Positions 39,733-52,836 are shown, counted from the stretch's first letter. The stretch is DNA of 64,000 nt from Apteryx mantelli (GCF_036417845.1 NC_089980.1:57658501-57722500); one strand, 5' to 3'. Notes: a model not told the origin generated them from the sequence alone. Numbers and translations are program-made.

Positions 39733-41890
39733 GAAATTATGGATGTGCTGAAAAAGCTGTAGTCAGATTTTGCTTAAAATCAGATTACGGTTCAGTGTAT
39801 CAGGGGTTAAATTGTGCGCTAAATAGGAAATCTCATGACACTAGCTGTTTGCAAGAAATTTTGCCAGCACAGCAAAAAGTTGAGGAGAATAAAAAGTAGA
39901 GGTGTATACTGTGTGTGTATTAGATAAGTAGTGTGTATTGCCCAAACTGAGGTGTGTTTTGAAAGTTCACTCCCAAAGACAACACTGGAGATGGTGTTTT
40001 TTGCAACCTAAAATTTCCTTCTATTGATTTTCTTCCCTTTAAAAAAATCACACGCCTACCACATTTCAAAGGAAACTGTCCATCTTGTATGAATGCTTTC
40101 TTTTTCTGCTGTTCCTTTTCCCTGGGTCTCTGTAGGGGTGCAGCTACACACTTGAAATGTATATGCAGCAGACCAGCACATTGCTCACCCAGTGTATAGT
40201 GAAATACCTCCAGGAACACAGGCCTTCCTGCTAACAGAGCAAATGCAGTATAAGAGATTCAGAAGTGCCAATGAAAGCCCTGTTGAAGAAACTTAAGAAT
40301 TTTTGAGACACTGTAAGAAAGCAACCTGCAAGCAGGTGTATAATTATACATCACAGTTCAAGCACGAAACCCTACCTAAACTTCTGGCCTTCCTCTCCAT
40401 CTCTCCACCCCAAAGTCTAAATATGTCTTCTTTTCCTTTTCCTCCTTTTCTTCATCTTCTACACAAACTGTGCTCTTGGCCCTTTGAGTAAATTTGCAAG
40501 AGCTACTCCTGACCTACTTCTCTGTTGTCACTCCTGCAGCTCTCACCCGGAAACTTGGCAGAATCAAAACACTTGGTAGCAAGGGAGTGAAGTCCTCTAA
40601 GAGCTGCATTAGTGAGCAAACCTTTCCCAGACTCACCGTGTCCTCATTTCTGTTTCTTTCTCATTCAGGTCAGACACAGGCTCACAAAGGAAGAAACCTG
40701 ATCTCCCTTATGGAGCAAAGAATCCAGAACCAAGGTCTTGGATTTATCCGAAGTGGCAGCCCATGAAAGATCCTAGGTACAAGTGAGGATATTTTGAACT
40801 TTTAGGGAAAAAGCCAAACTCACTTGGCCTGCTTGGAGTTTTGCCAATGCAAAATTGGCAGGAGGGGACTTACGGCATTGAGCAGAAACCTCTCATTTGG
40901 CATACCACTCTTGGAAGCTAATAACATGACAAAACCTAACAATAAATGCAAAGATACAAATACAGTCAAGGACAACAAAAAGGACAATGTGGTTAACTTG
41001 GCTATCACACTTATCTAAAGATGATAACAAAGAAAGTGACAGCAAAAGTGAGAAATTTTGGTTTTCCTTCTGCTCATTTACTTTGTGCATCTGGCAGAAC
41101 TTTGTTGCTTTTTACTTTCATCTCTCAGCTGTGCTCCATCCTTGCAAGATAAACCACATGTGCACACAGCTCCCTCAGGGCTCTGATGGGCCTGTACACC
41201 AGCACAGAGAGCTACCCTATCAGCCAGCAGGCAGGATTTGGGGCATGATTAATGTATTTTACCCTGGCTGAAAAGGTCCTTTAAAAAACTCCACCAACCC
41301 CTACCATTCCTAACTAATAAAAGAAAAAGCAACCCTAAGAAACTGAAAGGAATTTTAACAAGAGAATTCAGTGCATGCTCTTTTTTACAGGGTGTTATAC
41401 TAGAAATGGAAATCTTTTGCAACTTAAAAAGCAGCTAGACATGGAGTATAACCAGCACCAACACTTCTGACGCTGGGGAAGCTTCAATTCCAGATCTGGA
41501 GCTTTAGATTATCTGTAGCCTTAACACATCCCATTATGGCATCAAGGCTCCAGAAGGTGCAACCATTGGCATAATATAAAGAAACATTTTTAGTTGTCTG
41601 GGCAAAGTTGATGTTTCCAGCTTCCCCAGTATTCTTGCTAGTTACAGCTGTAAGTACTGTTCAAGGAGAGAAGCCTTTTATTGCAGAAGAACATTCTCCT
41701 TTATTCAAGAAGAGAAGCCAGTCTAGCTTGGTTAGTTTTCTTTGAGCAAGCAAAGAATGCGTGAAAGTGGTCAGAATTACTGCCTTAAAAGCCAAACTAC
41801 ATTTTTATCCACAGTATGAGCTGGATTTTGTCCTTAAATTATCCTAATATATATCTCGAACCTGACACAAAGGGAGTACCTCTCAGCAAT

Positions 41891-41975
41891 GCACAGATTT
41901 TTAGGCCAGAAAGGTCTATTATGATAATTTAGTTTGGTCTCCTGAGTAGCACTGGCAATGTCCATTCATTTACTA
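41891..41975 (+). repeat. Ancient CR1-like relic
   Basis: The run AGATTTTTAGGCCAGAAAGG, then TCTATTATGATAATTTAGTT and TGGTCTCCTGAGTAGCAC resembles an old amniote CR1-type 3' region (AAGGCCAGAAGGGACC.. ATCATCTAGTCTGACCTCCT) that I know from turtles, crocodiles and birds. It is highly diverged. A second relic of the same type lies at 61.8 kb. Confidence 0.5.
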
Positions 41976-42365
41976 GCTTCTTTCAAGAATACCAGCAGAG
42001 GAACCAATTAATTTTGTTTGGTCATTTGTAGAATGTCACCTCTCGTCTACTAACGACTTCAGAATGTCAACTCATTTCCCTCAGGCCCCCACAAGCCTTC
42101 AGACACTAGTGACTGAGTTACTAAGCCACACTCGAACTAGTGATCTAGGGTTGAAATTCTTTGTATGTAGTTACCAGCCTCCTGTGCAATCTGGTATGTT
42201 AGAGACAGAAAATCATAATCAGCATGTTTTCTCTCAGCTGACTTTAAGTACCTGCAAACTTAATGTTCTCCTATTCTGAAAAGAATGTGTATGCATTCAG
42301 CTGTTGAGCTAATATCCTCACTTATTTCAGCTAATACTGTCTTGCTTTTGCCTGTTTGATTTCAG

Positions 42366-42451
42366 AGGAGTTTCCAACACACCTCGCCATGTCTATGCAA
42401 TTACCCTGCCACAAATTATATTGATGATGTTTCCTCCAGCTTGCGGATCAG
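42366..42451 (+). other. Candidate exon, plus strand (86 nt), coding or noncoding
   Basis: It has a strong acceptor (TTGCCTGTTTGATTTCAG) and strong donor (CAG/gtaaga). Two frames are open (phases 0 to 2 and 2 to 1), neither obviously protein-like, so a lncRNA exon fits at least as well. Splicing to the acceptor at 44,664 is possible. Confidence 0.25.
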
Positions 42452-44663
42452 GTAAGATCACAGCGTATTTTTTAAAGATTTGTCTTTCACACAATCAGAG
42501 ATTGTGCTGAGCAGCAGTTTTTAATAAAGCAGAGGCTTTGTTTCTAAGAGAAAAAGAAATAACTCCCCCACTGGAATTCTTCTGGTTGTGTATATGGAAA
42601 ATTGTAGGAGTAGAATTAGACCAGCATAGTTAAATAAACATGGTTATGCTCTGGACTGACGTTCTTGATGAACGATATACCTTCTTCCCACCCCCTTTAA
42701 CTTTTTGCAGAGAGAGTTAAGATAGAGTAATCTATTTCACACTGGGACAGTTAAGGATGTGAACGTGGTCACTGAGAGCAGCAAGATTCATCAATGGTCC
42801 TTGAGATATCAGCATCCATCATCTGTCTGCTTTTGCTCACGTGCTCAGGAATGAGCTAATCACCAGATTTTGAGTCAGGAAGCAATTCTCCTCCAGATCA
42901 GCTCATCAGAGACTACTGGGTTTTGCTTGTCTTCCTCTGGAGCATAGTGCATGGTCCATTCCCTGGAAGCAGCTGCAAACATCACCCAGCAAATCTCCTG
43001 CTAGTTGGGAGGACTTAAAATATGCCCTTAATCTCTTCTGTCCTCCTGCAGCATGATTCTTGTGGCTTCTGGTCTTTTAGCATAGATTTGGAGTCTGTTG
43101 TGAGAAGCTTGGAAACATGTGGCATCCTGGGTTGAGATGAGCTACTGTGCTCAGGACTGCATGTCTGCAGCAGGCCTGTCTGCAGTCTGAGAGGCACTGA
43201 CTTGATGAGTTAGGTGGTGCCCTTCAGCCCTACATTCTTAGCTCACTTGTATGGCCAGTCCTCCACTCTGCAACGACTGCCCCAGAGGGAGCTCTGCAGG
43301 TAGAGTGGATGCAATTTATCTACATATCTCTAGCTGTACGTGGCTACCCCTGAGCTATTGGCTCTCGGTTCTTTTATAGCATGCAGAGTGAAATAGATAC
43401 TTCCAGGGTACACTTTATCTCCTCTATTTTCAGTCTGCATTTGGTCAGATGAATTCCACCTGCAATAATGATACCATTCCAGGCTGCAGTTTTAACTCTA
43501 AGTGGCTATGCGGACAAAGTGCTGGGCTTTGCTTTATTACTCTGATTATGAAGAAGGGCCTTAAAATTAGCATAACAAAAATCAAGCAACTGACTGCACT
43601 CTGTTTGTCTGCCAAACTTACCACAGATTGACACACAGAGGTCAGGATCATCCCACTCAATTTTAGACATTTAACTGAGCCAGCTAAACAAGACTGTAGT
43701 TACTCTTGCTTTCCTCTACAATCAACAGACAAAAAGGGGCTCCTCAGAGAGCAGTCAGTTAATCCAAAGATCTGATAGCTGTGGAAGAGCCCCTCTCTCC
43801 CCCTGGAGCAGAGGGCAAAACTAAGTCATCTCAGTTAAGTGGGATGAATGTAGGCCTTAAGAGTGGAAATGGGCAAACTGGGAAGACATATAAATGAGAG
43901 GAATAGGGGGCGAAATGTAAATTGCTGCAAAGTTGACATCTGCTTTGCGCAGTGTGTGTCTCTGTCCCTCGTGAACATACACAGATTTGAGATGCAGGGG
44001 TTGCACTATGCTGAGAGGTCACACAGCCATCCCCTCTCTACAAGGGCCATCCCACCACAGCCAGGATACCTCCATGCCACTCCAGCTTGCAGTGCCCCAT
44101 TCTTGGTGCTCACAGGAGAATTAACCTTCCTCCTGTTTAAGATCAGCCTACAAAGCACAGCTGAGTTTACAGAAATTATTTTACCCCGTCTCCTTACAAT
44201 AATACAGATAGCTTTCAGGACAAGTGAGAAAGTATTGGGGGGAAAGGAAAACTCCCCTGAGAATTTTCAGTGTTAAAGCCTTCATGAAAGATGTCATTAT
44301 AAAGAAATGAATGAATGCATTTGTCAGCCTCTGGGAGGTTTCAGAGTGGCTTCTATTTTTATCCTTTTTTATCCCTTGAAGGAACTGAGAACTAATATTT
44401 GCAATGCCTGACTGAGGATATTAATGTTTCAAAAAGCTGCCATTCCTTCCAGGGCAGGAAACAGAGTAACCTGTTTTGATTTTTTCACTGTTTTGTGTCT
44501 TGAAATCAAATTTCTGTGACTGTGTGTTCAGTAAGATGTGCCTGCAGGACCATCCAAACCTTCCATTCCCATCTATTTATCGGGTATCGAACCTTAACAA
44601 ACTTGAATGATGTGTGAGCAGCTAATGCATGTCCAAAATGAAATTCTTTTGCTTTTCTTTCAG

Positions 44664-44822
44664 TATTTCTACAATGCTGTGCTACGTGTGATTGTACAGC
44701 CTGGGCTTACAGACATGCCAGGGAGACCACAGGTTCATGTAAAATCAGGATATGTATTTACTGAAGATGAAGTGCTGAGAGAAAAAAAAATGAATGAAAA
44801 GGATGTTTTCAGAACAGAATAA
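44664..44822 (+). other. Candidate terminal exon, plus strand
   Basis: A pyrimidine-rich acceptor (CTTTTGCTTTTCTTTCAG) opens 52 codons to a TAA at 44,820-44,822. The translation begins YFYNAVLRVIVQPGLTDM and ends NEKDVFRTE. It does not match the exon at 42,366 in either of that exon's open phases. No AATAAA follows closely, and the family is not recognised. Confidence 0.15.
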
Positions 44823-47800
44823 TCTCATGGCTAACTGTTAAATTGCTATCCAGCTCTCTGAGTGTAATGATTTGCCCACTTGGAGCAGAAATACGTATAG
44901 TTAGCTAAGTGCTAAATCATTAGTCTGGCTCCTGGTACATTCATGCCTCATACACACATTTGCAAATACAAGAAGGCTTTTTGAAAAATCATCACCCACT
45001 ACTGCAAGACTGGATGAAACTTTTCTCAAAGACTGTTGATGTTGCATTTGATGAAGCAGATGGGTCACTGCTGAGCACACACTATTTCCTTGCCAGAGGC
45101 TAGGTCTATTGTCAGAGCAGCACTTCTAGCCACCATTGGCCTGAACAGTAAAAGATCAGGCCTGGAAATTGAGACTGGAGATCTCATCAAAAGGAGATGG
45201 CAGAGAGCTCACTGGATAAGTCCCCTTCCTTTACAGAGCAAAGATTTCATATATATTTTCATTCACTGCATTTTAAATTTCACTCTTCAAGACAAGGACT
45301 GAAACCATTACCAGCCTATCCACATGATCACTATCTCAGGACTTAATGTTTGGAATAGGATGAGATACTGCAACCTCTGAGTGCTCTACCACAGAAAAAG
45401 GGCAGGCTTGCATTTTCCAGAACTTTTTCTTCTTGATTATTTCCCTTGCAAAATTAAAATTAGCAATTTAAAGGCAAATTTGAATTAGCATATTGAGGAC
45501 AGTTTATTATTTATGAGATGGAAATCAGGATCTTGGATGACTGAACTCATTAAAGACCATTTGGAACAGTTCCCATCTATTTCTCCACAGCACCCACACA
45601 ACAAATAATTCACATAATAATTAATGCCATGTCTTCCCAAACAATACATGCTTCTAACAGGAACTGCTCAAATAGGAAACGCACAAAACGGCACTGCAAT
45701 AGTAATAAGCTTAAAATACATATCAGCAAAACCAGGAAACATTGTGTTAAGGCAATAACAGCTGCTTCAGCTCAACTCACTGGGCCAAATATATCCCTGA
45801 ATTATCTCAGGGAAGGTCACATGGCGTTAGTCATGGGGGCAGTTTGGCCCACCAGGCCTCTGCATTGCCGTAGCTGTTATTTGACCTGTGTCAGGAGGCT
45901 TATAACACAGGCAGCGCTCTGTCTTTCTGCCCACGCAGACTACGCAGTGTAGCACAAGAGAAAGAAGCCTATTTTCCTCCCTAGCTGTAGCCCACAGGAC
46001 TATTTGCATAGTAGTGAATTAAATACTTCTTCAGCATTGCTGCTGTCTGTGAGAAGCTCCTGCAGGCACAGCTACACTGTGCAGTGGTGCACAGCCCAGG
46101 GATCACCGGGACAGGGCCAGCTGAGGAACCGGCATCAGGAGAGCTGTGTCAGCATGCTGCTGTGCCTGGACTAGCCCTATCAAGAGGTGGGGAGATAATT
46201 AGCTCCAGCAGGCTGCCACATTTCCAGAGCCAAAGAGCCCTGCATGGCAACACATCGAGCTCTGCAGACGCACTGACCTTTCCGAGCGTCTCCCTTTGCA
46301 CCGCAGGGCTCCCCCTGAAATGCGGGAAGGAGTGGGTCGGGTCTTTGAATAAGGAATCCCTCCCTTCCAGCCTCTCTTCCCCCTTGTGTGGAGAGTTGGC
46401 TGCCTCATCGTAGGGCTGCTGCACTCCCTTCTGGAAGCGAGCAAAACAATCCCAATGGCCAGGCACTGTCATTTCCCAGGCCTGTAAGGCTGGCAGAGAT
46501 GCTATATGTGATCTGCACATCCAAGAGAAATGTTCCCTTCCAGAGAGTACTTACCCAAACATCATCTCTGAGAAACACAGGTCTTGTTTTATGAGAGGAA
46601 CTCAGGCACAGAGAAATTAGATCTTCCCTTAGGAAGATCTAGGGAAAATAAGGGTTCTAAAGAAACCTAGGGAAAAGAAGAGGAGTGAAAGCTACGTTTC
46701 CAGATTCCCACACCTGGCATGCTAAAACACAGCTTATTCTTTCTCTCTAATCAATAAACCAACATAACAGGTCAGGACTTTGCCCTGTCCATTCATTTAA
46801 GTTTCACGCCACAGCCATCACCATGGTGCATAATAGTCAGAAAGTTAAGGGGTGACAGTAGGACACTAGTGAGAAATACTCTATAATTCCTGCCTTGCTA
46901 AGTAACAGCAAGGACAGAAGCTTGAAAGGATTAAGAGGGCCAAAGGGACACTGCTGTTGAGATCCCCAAAACAAAGCTGTCAGCCAAGAAAAGGACCTCA
47001 TAATTAGAGGGGAAACCCCACTGCCAGGCAACCCAGGGATAAATGTCATGAGGAAGGCATCTTTCTTCACAGTCCACCTTGCTGAAACATGGGATTGCCA
47101 CCATGTTCCCTTGGAAAATAAGAAGGGCCATGAGAAATACAGGGCTACTTGGGCCCTCTTTTCACCACCTCCACAAACAGCTTCATACCTCCTGTTCACT
47201 AGGTAGGATGGAATATTTCAGTGCCCTTCCTACCAGACAGACAGTTGGGTGTCATTCAGCCTCATGCACAACCAGTGAGGAGCATCTGGTCCAGCTCCGT
47301 GGCTCAGCTATAACATCCTTGCTCTTTTTCTTTTGTTCTCTCAACAGGAAAGCTCTAAAGCAGTCAAACTGATTTTAATTTGATTTTAAAGGGAAAAGAG
47401 AAACAGCTTAGAGGTTGGAAATGTGCAGTGAACAAAACAGCTGTACTGAAAAAACATACTTTACAATGGTAATTACGACAGATTAAACAATGAGTGTCAT
47501 CAGTGTGACGGTACAATGCGCTCAGTACTAGCTGTTTCCTAGTCAAATATTTGCAGACATCTCCAATTTTTTTTTAAATGAAATCTCATCTAACTGTTGA
47601 ATTGAGCTTAAAAACCACCCTGAGGCCCACAAGAGCTTTCACTGTTGGAAGCTCTGTCAGATAGCTGAACTCTAATTTGCCCCCGGTGGTTCACAGCCTG
47701 AGCTACAAGAATGCTGTAAACGCAGCTGTTTAGGTGGTGGTGAGACAGAGAAATCTTTGCCTACAGGGAGAAGGTCAAATCCTGAGAGGAGCTGAGGACC

Positions 47801-48509
47801 TATTCTTCCCTTAATTAAAACAGGAATTGTAGGGACCCCCACACCTTGAAGAAAATCTTTGATAAAGATTTTCTCTGCTTCACAAACACATGCACACACA
47901 GCCATGCAGTCCTGATTAAGCTGTCCTTTATGGTAACTAAGTGCCTGGAATCCTTTCGTCATTCAATACATATGTGAATGACAGGTATGGGGTTGCAACC
48001 ATGATGCCATAGAAAATAAACTGATCCCTTTGATAACTTTCTGAGAGCTTCCCAGCTATTGGATGGGGTGATATCACAATTTAAACAATGATACATTAAT
48101 TAATGCTAAATTATAGCATGTGAAACCATGGGGTTTCTATTTATAGCAAATGAGTTCATGGTGTTTTATAAAAAATACAAGGAAAGCCTGATGGTAAAGC
48201 CCTCATGTGCTAATGACACCCAGTTATTTAAGGAAATAGGCTTTACATGTTGCTGGACATTATGCAAAGAATATTCAGTAGGTTGAATCCTGAAGTTGAC
48301 CCTTCACTATTTTTTTTTTAAGCAAAATGTCCATTGGCTTTAATAAGAACTTTGTTTAAATACAGGAAATCACCTCAGACTTGACCCCTTGTGATATGTC
48401 GTACTGTCATGTTCAATACAGCTGTCTAAACTTCTGTATTTGTGACATCCTGCCTCCTCTCAGGTCTCACAACATCATTCTCTCCCAAGTATTTGTCAGG
48501 TTTTCCCAG
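44823..48509. other. Noncoding stretch with one GC-richer patch
   Basis: Positions 46,080-46,450 are notably GC-richer with scattered CpG. Open frames on both strands there are composition effects. No gene is supported. Confidence 0.5.
46586..46632 (+). repeat. Possible MIR-type SINE relic
   Basis: TTTTATGAGAGGAACTCAGG followed by CACAGAGAAATTAGAT matches the MIR central stretch over about 35 bases. It is short, so this is tentative. Confidence 0.45.
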
Positions 48510-48641
48510 GTTTCCTTTAAGTATCTACTTGGACTGAGTTTTCCCAAGTCTAAGAGAGAGAATGAGGAGCGCTCAGCAGAGAAGGAGAAGCTGCGTTTTG
48601 CTGCAGTCCCATTAATCCTTGAAGAAATTTGGAATCAGAAG
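48510..48641 (+). other. Candidate internal coding exon, plus strand (132 nt)
   Basis: The segment lies after a pyrimidine-rich acceptor (GTCAGGTTTTCCCAG) and ends at a consensus donor (CAGAAG/gtgagc). It is 132 bases, phase 0 to 0, with a typical exon size. The translation starts VSFKYLLGLSF and continues through KSKRENEERSAEKEKLRF to FAAVPLILEEIWNQK: a basic/acidic helical stretch followed by a hydrophobic one. A shorter version using the AAG acceptor at 48,545-48,547 is possible. No partner exon of matching phase was identified between here and MAP10. The protein is not recognised. Confidence 0.3.
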
Positions 48642-48850
48642 GTGAGCTGGCACGGGTTGTACTCTCGAGCTGGCTGTGAAAGCCACAGATTCACACACGG
48701 CCAACCATTCCCCCCCCGCCCCCCGAGGTAATGAGAAAACAATCCTGTGAGCCTCCCCTGCTGGCTTTGCAGAAGTAACTAAGCCATGAGCCTTAACTCC
48801 CACCACTCTGAGAAAGTAAAATACTAAGGACAGCAATGAAATCATTAAAA

Positions 48851-48910
48851 AGAGAGGAAACAGACTGATGTTTGCCAAATGGGAAGGGTCACACAGCTAG
48901 GCAAATAATG
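48851..48910 (+). repeat. MIR-type SINE relic, 3' part
   Basis: AGAGGAAACAGACTGATG and, after a gap, GGGTCACACAGCTAGGCAAA correspond to MIR GAGGAAACTGAGGC and AAGGTCACACAGCTAG. This is one of the better preserved relics in the window. Confidence 0.65.
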
Positions 48911-51900
48911 TTTATTTTAACACTCCCAATGTCTGCTAAAGATAACAGAGTGAAAATTAACGAGAGCTATCATACTGAAAGAAGAGTAGTTAACAAGCAT
49001 GTTTAAAGTAACAACACAAGGGAGGTATTTTGGTGTTGTACGTCTGATTAGGTTTGTATCAGCTGTCCTGAACACCCAACATACGGGGCATTTTGTGGAC
49101 AGGAAGGGGCATCTTGGGAACTGGGAAGAGACCCCGCTTCATTTCAATGAGATTTCTAACGGGACTTGTGCCAATAAAACCATTACAGCTGTTCCTAGAC
49201 TGCTCCATATAGTATCAGAGCTGGGTCAGAACACAATCAAGAAGCATGAATTAGAATTTGGATGCAAGAAACAGCTGAGCTCCCTGCAAAATTGTGTCTG
49301 GAAACTCATATGGAAAACAACTTCTGAATGGATTTAACTTTCCTATTTGACTTTACCCCTTTTGTAAACCCTTTCTAGACTCTCCAAGAGAGAAACCTAA
49401 AATATATAGCAAAGACCCCAACTGAAATTTTTTGCTTTGCTCCTGTAATTTATAGTTCCTGATTTTTCTGAGCTGAAGATGAGAGTTGATGATAACTGAG
49501 GGAGTTACAGAAGGCTGCCATCCTTATTCCTGAATTTCTTCCTGTTTATCGCTCTTTGACAAGTGGCTGACTCAATAGACAACTGAAAAAAGACTAAATA
49601 ACTCTTCTCTGAGTGGTATTTTAAGCTGGAGTATTTTGAGAACTGCTATTACTGTTGCAACTGAATATTCCAGCAGACTGTCTGACCCCCTCCTGAATCA
49701 GAATGCTGTCAGGCTAAATATTTGCACAAATTCCAAGTGCCTGCAAATTCTGCACAGAGAAGATTTATTTTACATCCAGCACAACAAGAACTGTTTACTC
49801 CACCATTTGATCTTTAAAAAAATGCAGTCTTTAGAAATGACACCAAAATAAATATACTTAATTGCAGATCCAGCATAATCCATGTTTTCTCAAGATTTCA
49901 TTTAATATTCGTACCTCTTCATCCATGAAAAGGTACAACTTCAGCAACTAACCAAACATTAACACAGTCACAGTAGATAGATCAATAAATCTGAAATTTT
50001 ACAAAAGTTAAGGGCAGAAGGAAGGCATTTCACAGCCTTCAAAAGATTGATTTGAACCAAAGTTGCTGAGTTGCTGGCTAATAAAAGCAATTGTCTGGGT
50101 TGGAATTTTTTGAGAGGAAATGTTAGTACATCAAACATACAAATGAGGTCAGTGAAAGACTTCACCTAATCAGCAAAATTCTTCTGTCTTCAAGTCTTTT
50201 AGAGAAAACAGAAGAATTGAAGTCTAGCTCTGAGAAAGGAGGATTGAGAGATTGCACTGAGAAGAGATGGAGCTACTTTAAAAAGTTTACTGAGTACAAC
50301 TAAGGAAGGTCCCCCCCATCCCAATATGCACCTGCTGTCTTTGGGGTATGGCTATGTCACCCCATGCAGTGGTGGCTGCACACCCAAAGCTTCCATTTAT
50401 TTGGGTTATGTGTTACTTCTGAGAAAAGCACCGTGTTGTTTATTGGTTGGCTACTAATTTGCTTCTCAACCAGCCTGGTAGATTGGAACTATCATCTTAA
50501 CATAGCATGTTGCTAGCATGCCCAGCACAGGATGGGGCTGGTGCCAGCAAGGACATGAAAAAGCTGGATTTGAAAGAAACCCACAGTCAAAATATTCAAC
50601 AACAGTTTTTATGCTCCCCAAAGAATAAAAACAAGGAATTTGAAGCCAAAGGCTGAAAATGCTTATTTCTGAAGGAAAGATGATGAACCAGACTGCAAAG
50701 AAGATTAGATAGATAACAGAAAGAACTACCTGCCTCTTTTTGAAAAGGAGAGGAAAATATGCATTTTGGAGCCTTCATACTGGGGTAGTAACAGAAAATG
50801 AAACTCCATTCCATAATCCCAGCTCTCTGAGGCATGTCGATTTCCTAAACGGCTCTCTTCTGACCACTTTTCTTTTTCGTGTATCTAGAAAAGCCTTATC
50901 ACAAGTCTCCTTGCAATGGTGGGTACTAGGAACCAGGACTATAGGAAGGTAGAAGGTTTCTCTGTCTTGTGTGTTCTTTTCCCTAACTTGCAATTAGTTT
51001 GTTATTTTCAGTAAAATTCAATGAGAAATATGCTTTTGTGATCAGAAGATTCAGTTAATAAAACACACCAACTAGAAAAAACTTAAAAATCTATATCCCT
51101 TTCTATTTGAATAGTTGTTCTGTCACTAACTCACTGACTGACTTTGCACAGCTCATTAACACCTGCAGTTTTCAGAAGTATTCAATAATTTGTATTTATA
51201 TTCCATTTGCACACAGAAATGCAGGATTAAGACTGATTTTCAGGGATAGTGGGCACCTATAATTTCACATGAAGCTGTTTGGAGTGCAGATGCTCAATGT
51301 CTTAAAATAAAGATTCAATTCATCCATAATTTAGCGCTTAACTTTAGTTGCAGTTACAACACAAAAAGATGTGTCCATTGCCTTCTCAGGTTGGAAGATT
51401 CAAAGAGGTTAAAAACCTTAGACTACACATCACAGTAACAATACACCTATCTGAAAAACAGGGAAAACACCTATCCGTTGGCTTCCCTGGGGGACGGTGA
51501 GAATCACTGTTTGACCATTGTTAAATTCTTCTGTTGCCTCCAACATACTGGGGGATCTTTTGTCATTCTCCTTTTAGACAGAATGACAACCAAACCATCA
51601 AGCCTTCCTGGAATGGGAAAGGGCTAGAAACACAAGAAAAACAGACCACTGATGACAGGAGATGAATGCAGCAGGGAAATGGACTGCCATTTGTTTCATC
51701 TCCCACAGTGCCAGTGCAATTGCGCTGCCTGAACAGTAGCAGCACTGATGGCAGAATACTTGTAGTTCTTATATAACTATCCTTTTCTTTTTCAAATTAC
51801 TACACATTTAGGATGAAGGCAGTGGAAGAAGTGAGGGAGGAGGAGATAATTATTTGCTATTTAAGCCCTGCGCACAGTGGAGGCCAAATCCCTGTCTTCT

Positions 51901-52439
51901 CAGCAAAAGACAGCTAAGTAACAAAATAGCTAATAAAAGGTGGCGTCCTTAACTAATAATGAAGATCAAAGGACCTGACCTGCAATTCTTTATGTATTTC
52001 CCTGTGTTTTCTGATGTTCTAAAAAAATGATTGTGATTTGATGGAGAAAGAAAAGGGAGGAAAAAGGAAGGAATAAACAGAACAAAGAGGAGGAGGAACA
52101 GTTTTTCTTTGCCATTAGCTATTTCTCTGCTGGCAAATGGTGATTGTGTACTGTCACTGTAACTGAACATCATCAGTTCAGGATACATTATTTTACATTA
52201 ATCCTATTAACTGAACAAAACAATGTTCTAAAGCATTTTCCCAGCTCAGCAAACGTTTTGTTCTGTTGATGGCAAGCAGATGCTGATTTAAGGAAAGGGT
52301 GACAAGCGAGGGAAGGGCGCTCTCTTCACCAAGCAAGAGATCAAGCAAGAGAGCATCCTCTTCCTCCTGATTTTACACCAGTGTATCTGCCGCAACTCCC
52401 AATTTACACGGACACAAGAGAAAAGTTAGTAAGTTATAA
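48911..52439. other. AT-rich DNA upstream of the MAP10 CpG island
   Basis: No supported gene. Isolated acceptor-like sites (for example before 51,392) open short frames but lack a donor. Confidence 0.5.
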
Positions 52440-52722
52440 ACGTGCGCTTCGTTTCTAAACGCCACTTTGGAGTGGGGGGAGCCCCCGCGCCGCCACTGCC
52501 CCGCGCCCATTTCTCATGGTAGCCGTAGGCCAGGCCAGGCCGCAACATGGCAGCAGTGAAGGAGGCAGGGGGCACGCGGGGCTATGGGGCCCGTCGTTAT
52601 GGCGGAGCGCTCGTTCCGCCTCCGGCGGCATCCGCGAGGAGCCGGGGCTGGTGCTCCCCTCCCGCGCAGCGGGGGAGGGCCGCTCCCCGGCCCACCCCAA
52701 CGCCCACCCGGGGACCCCACGG

Positions 52723-52736
52723 ACTACAACTCCCAG
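52723..52736 (+). promoter_or_regulatory. ZNF143/THAP11-type promoter element
   Basis: ACTACAACTCCCAG matches the core of the ACTACAAYTCCCAG element bound by ZNF143 with THAP11, which is characteristic of CpG-island promoters. It lies about 205 bases before the MAP10 ATG and 19 bases before the X-box, which suggests transcription starts between roughly 52,780 and 52,920. Confidence 0.8.
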
Positions 52737-52754
52737 GGCGCTCTGCGATGCCGC

Positions 52755-52768
52755 GTTGCTGGGGCAAC
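52755..52768. promoter_or_regulatory. RFX-type X-box
   Basis: GTTGCTGGGGCAAC is an imperfect inverted repeat (GTTGCT, two bases, GGCAAC) that fits the X-box consensus GTNRCC-N(0-3)-RGYAAC with one mismatch in the first half-site. RFX factors use such sites in promoters of ciliary and axonemal genes, usually within 200 bases of the start of transcription. Here it lies 160 bases before the MAP10 ATG. Confidence 0.7.
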
Positions 52769-52804
52769 GAGCAAGCCGGCTCCCTGGGGAGGCCGCAGCA
52801 CCTT

Positions 52805-52818
52805 CCCCCCCCCCCCCC
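52805..52818 (+). repeat. C14 homopolymer in the MAP10 promoter
   Basis: Fourteen consecutive C residues lie between the X-box and the first CGCG box. Such tracts vary in length between individuals and are prone to assembly error. Confidence 0.9.
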
Positions 52819-52824
52819 AGCAGC

Positions 52825-52836
52825 CTCTCGCGAGAG
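52825..52836. promoter_or_regulatory. CGCG box 1 (TCTCGCGAGA)
   Basis: CTCTCGCGAGAG is a perfect 12-base palindrome containing TCTCGCGAGA. That element is known from CpG-island promoters, is bound by BANP when unmethylated, and was earlier linked to Kaiso/ZBTB33. It is the first of two copies, 42 bases apart centre to centre. Confidence 0.8.

Larger units (their letters stand above)
30536..42365. other. Long AT-rich noncoding stretch
   Basis: Beyond the simple repeat at 32.1 kb, the old repeat at 34.2 kb, the hairpin at 39.7 kb and GC-richer patches at about 32,880-33,090 and 34,550-34,700, I find nothing supportable. Short frames here have chance lengths. Confidence 0.5.

Noticed and set aside
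40640-40690. Possible minus-strand exon ending at a gtgagt donor
   Set aside because: The only open phase depends on a poor acceptor, and there is no partner exon.
43190-43245. Possible CR1 3' fragment
   Set aside because: Only about 20 bases resemble the CR1 3'UTR, and there is no terminal octamer.
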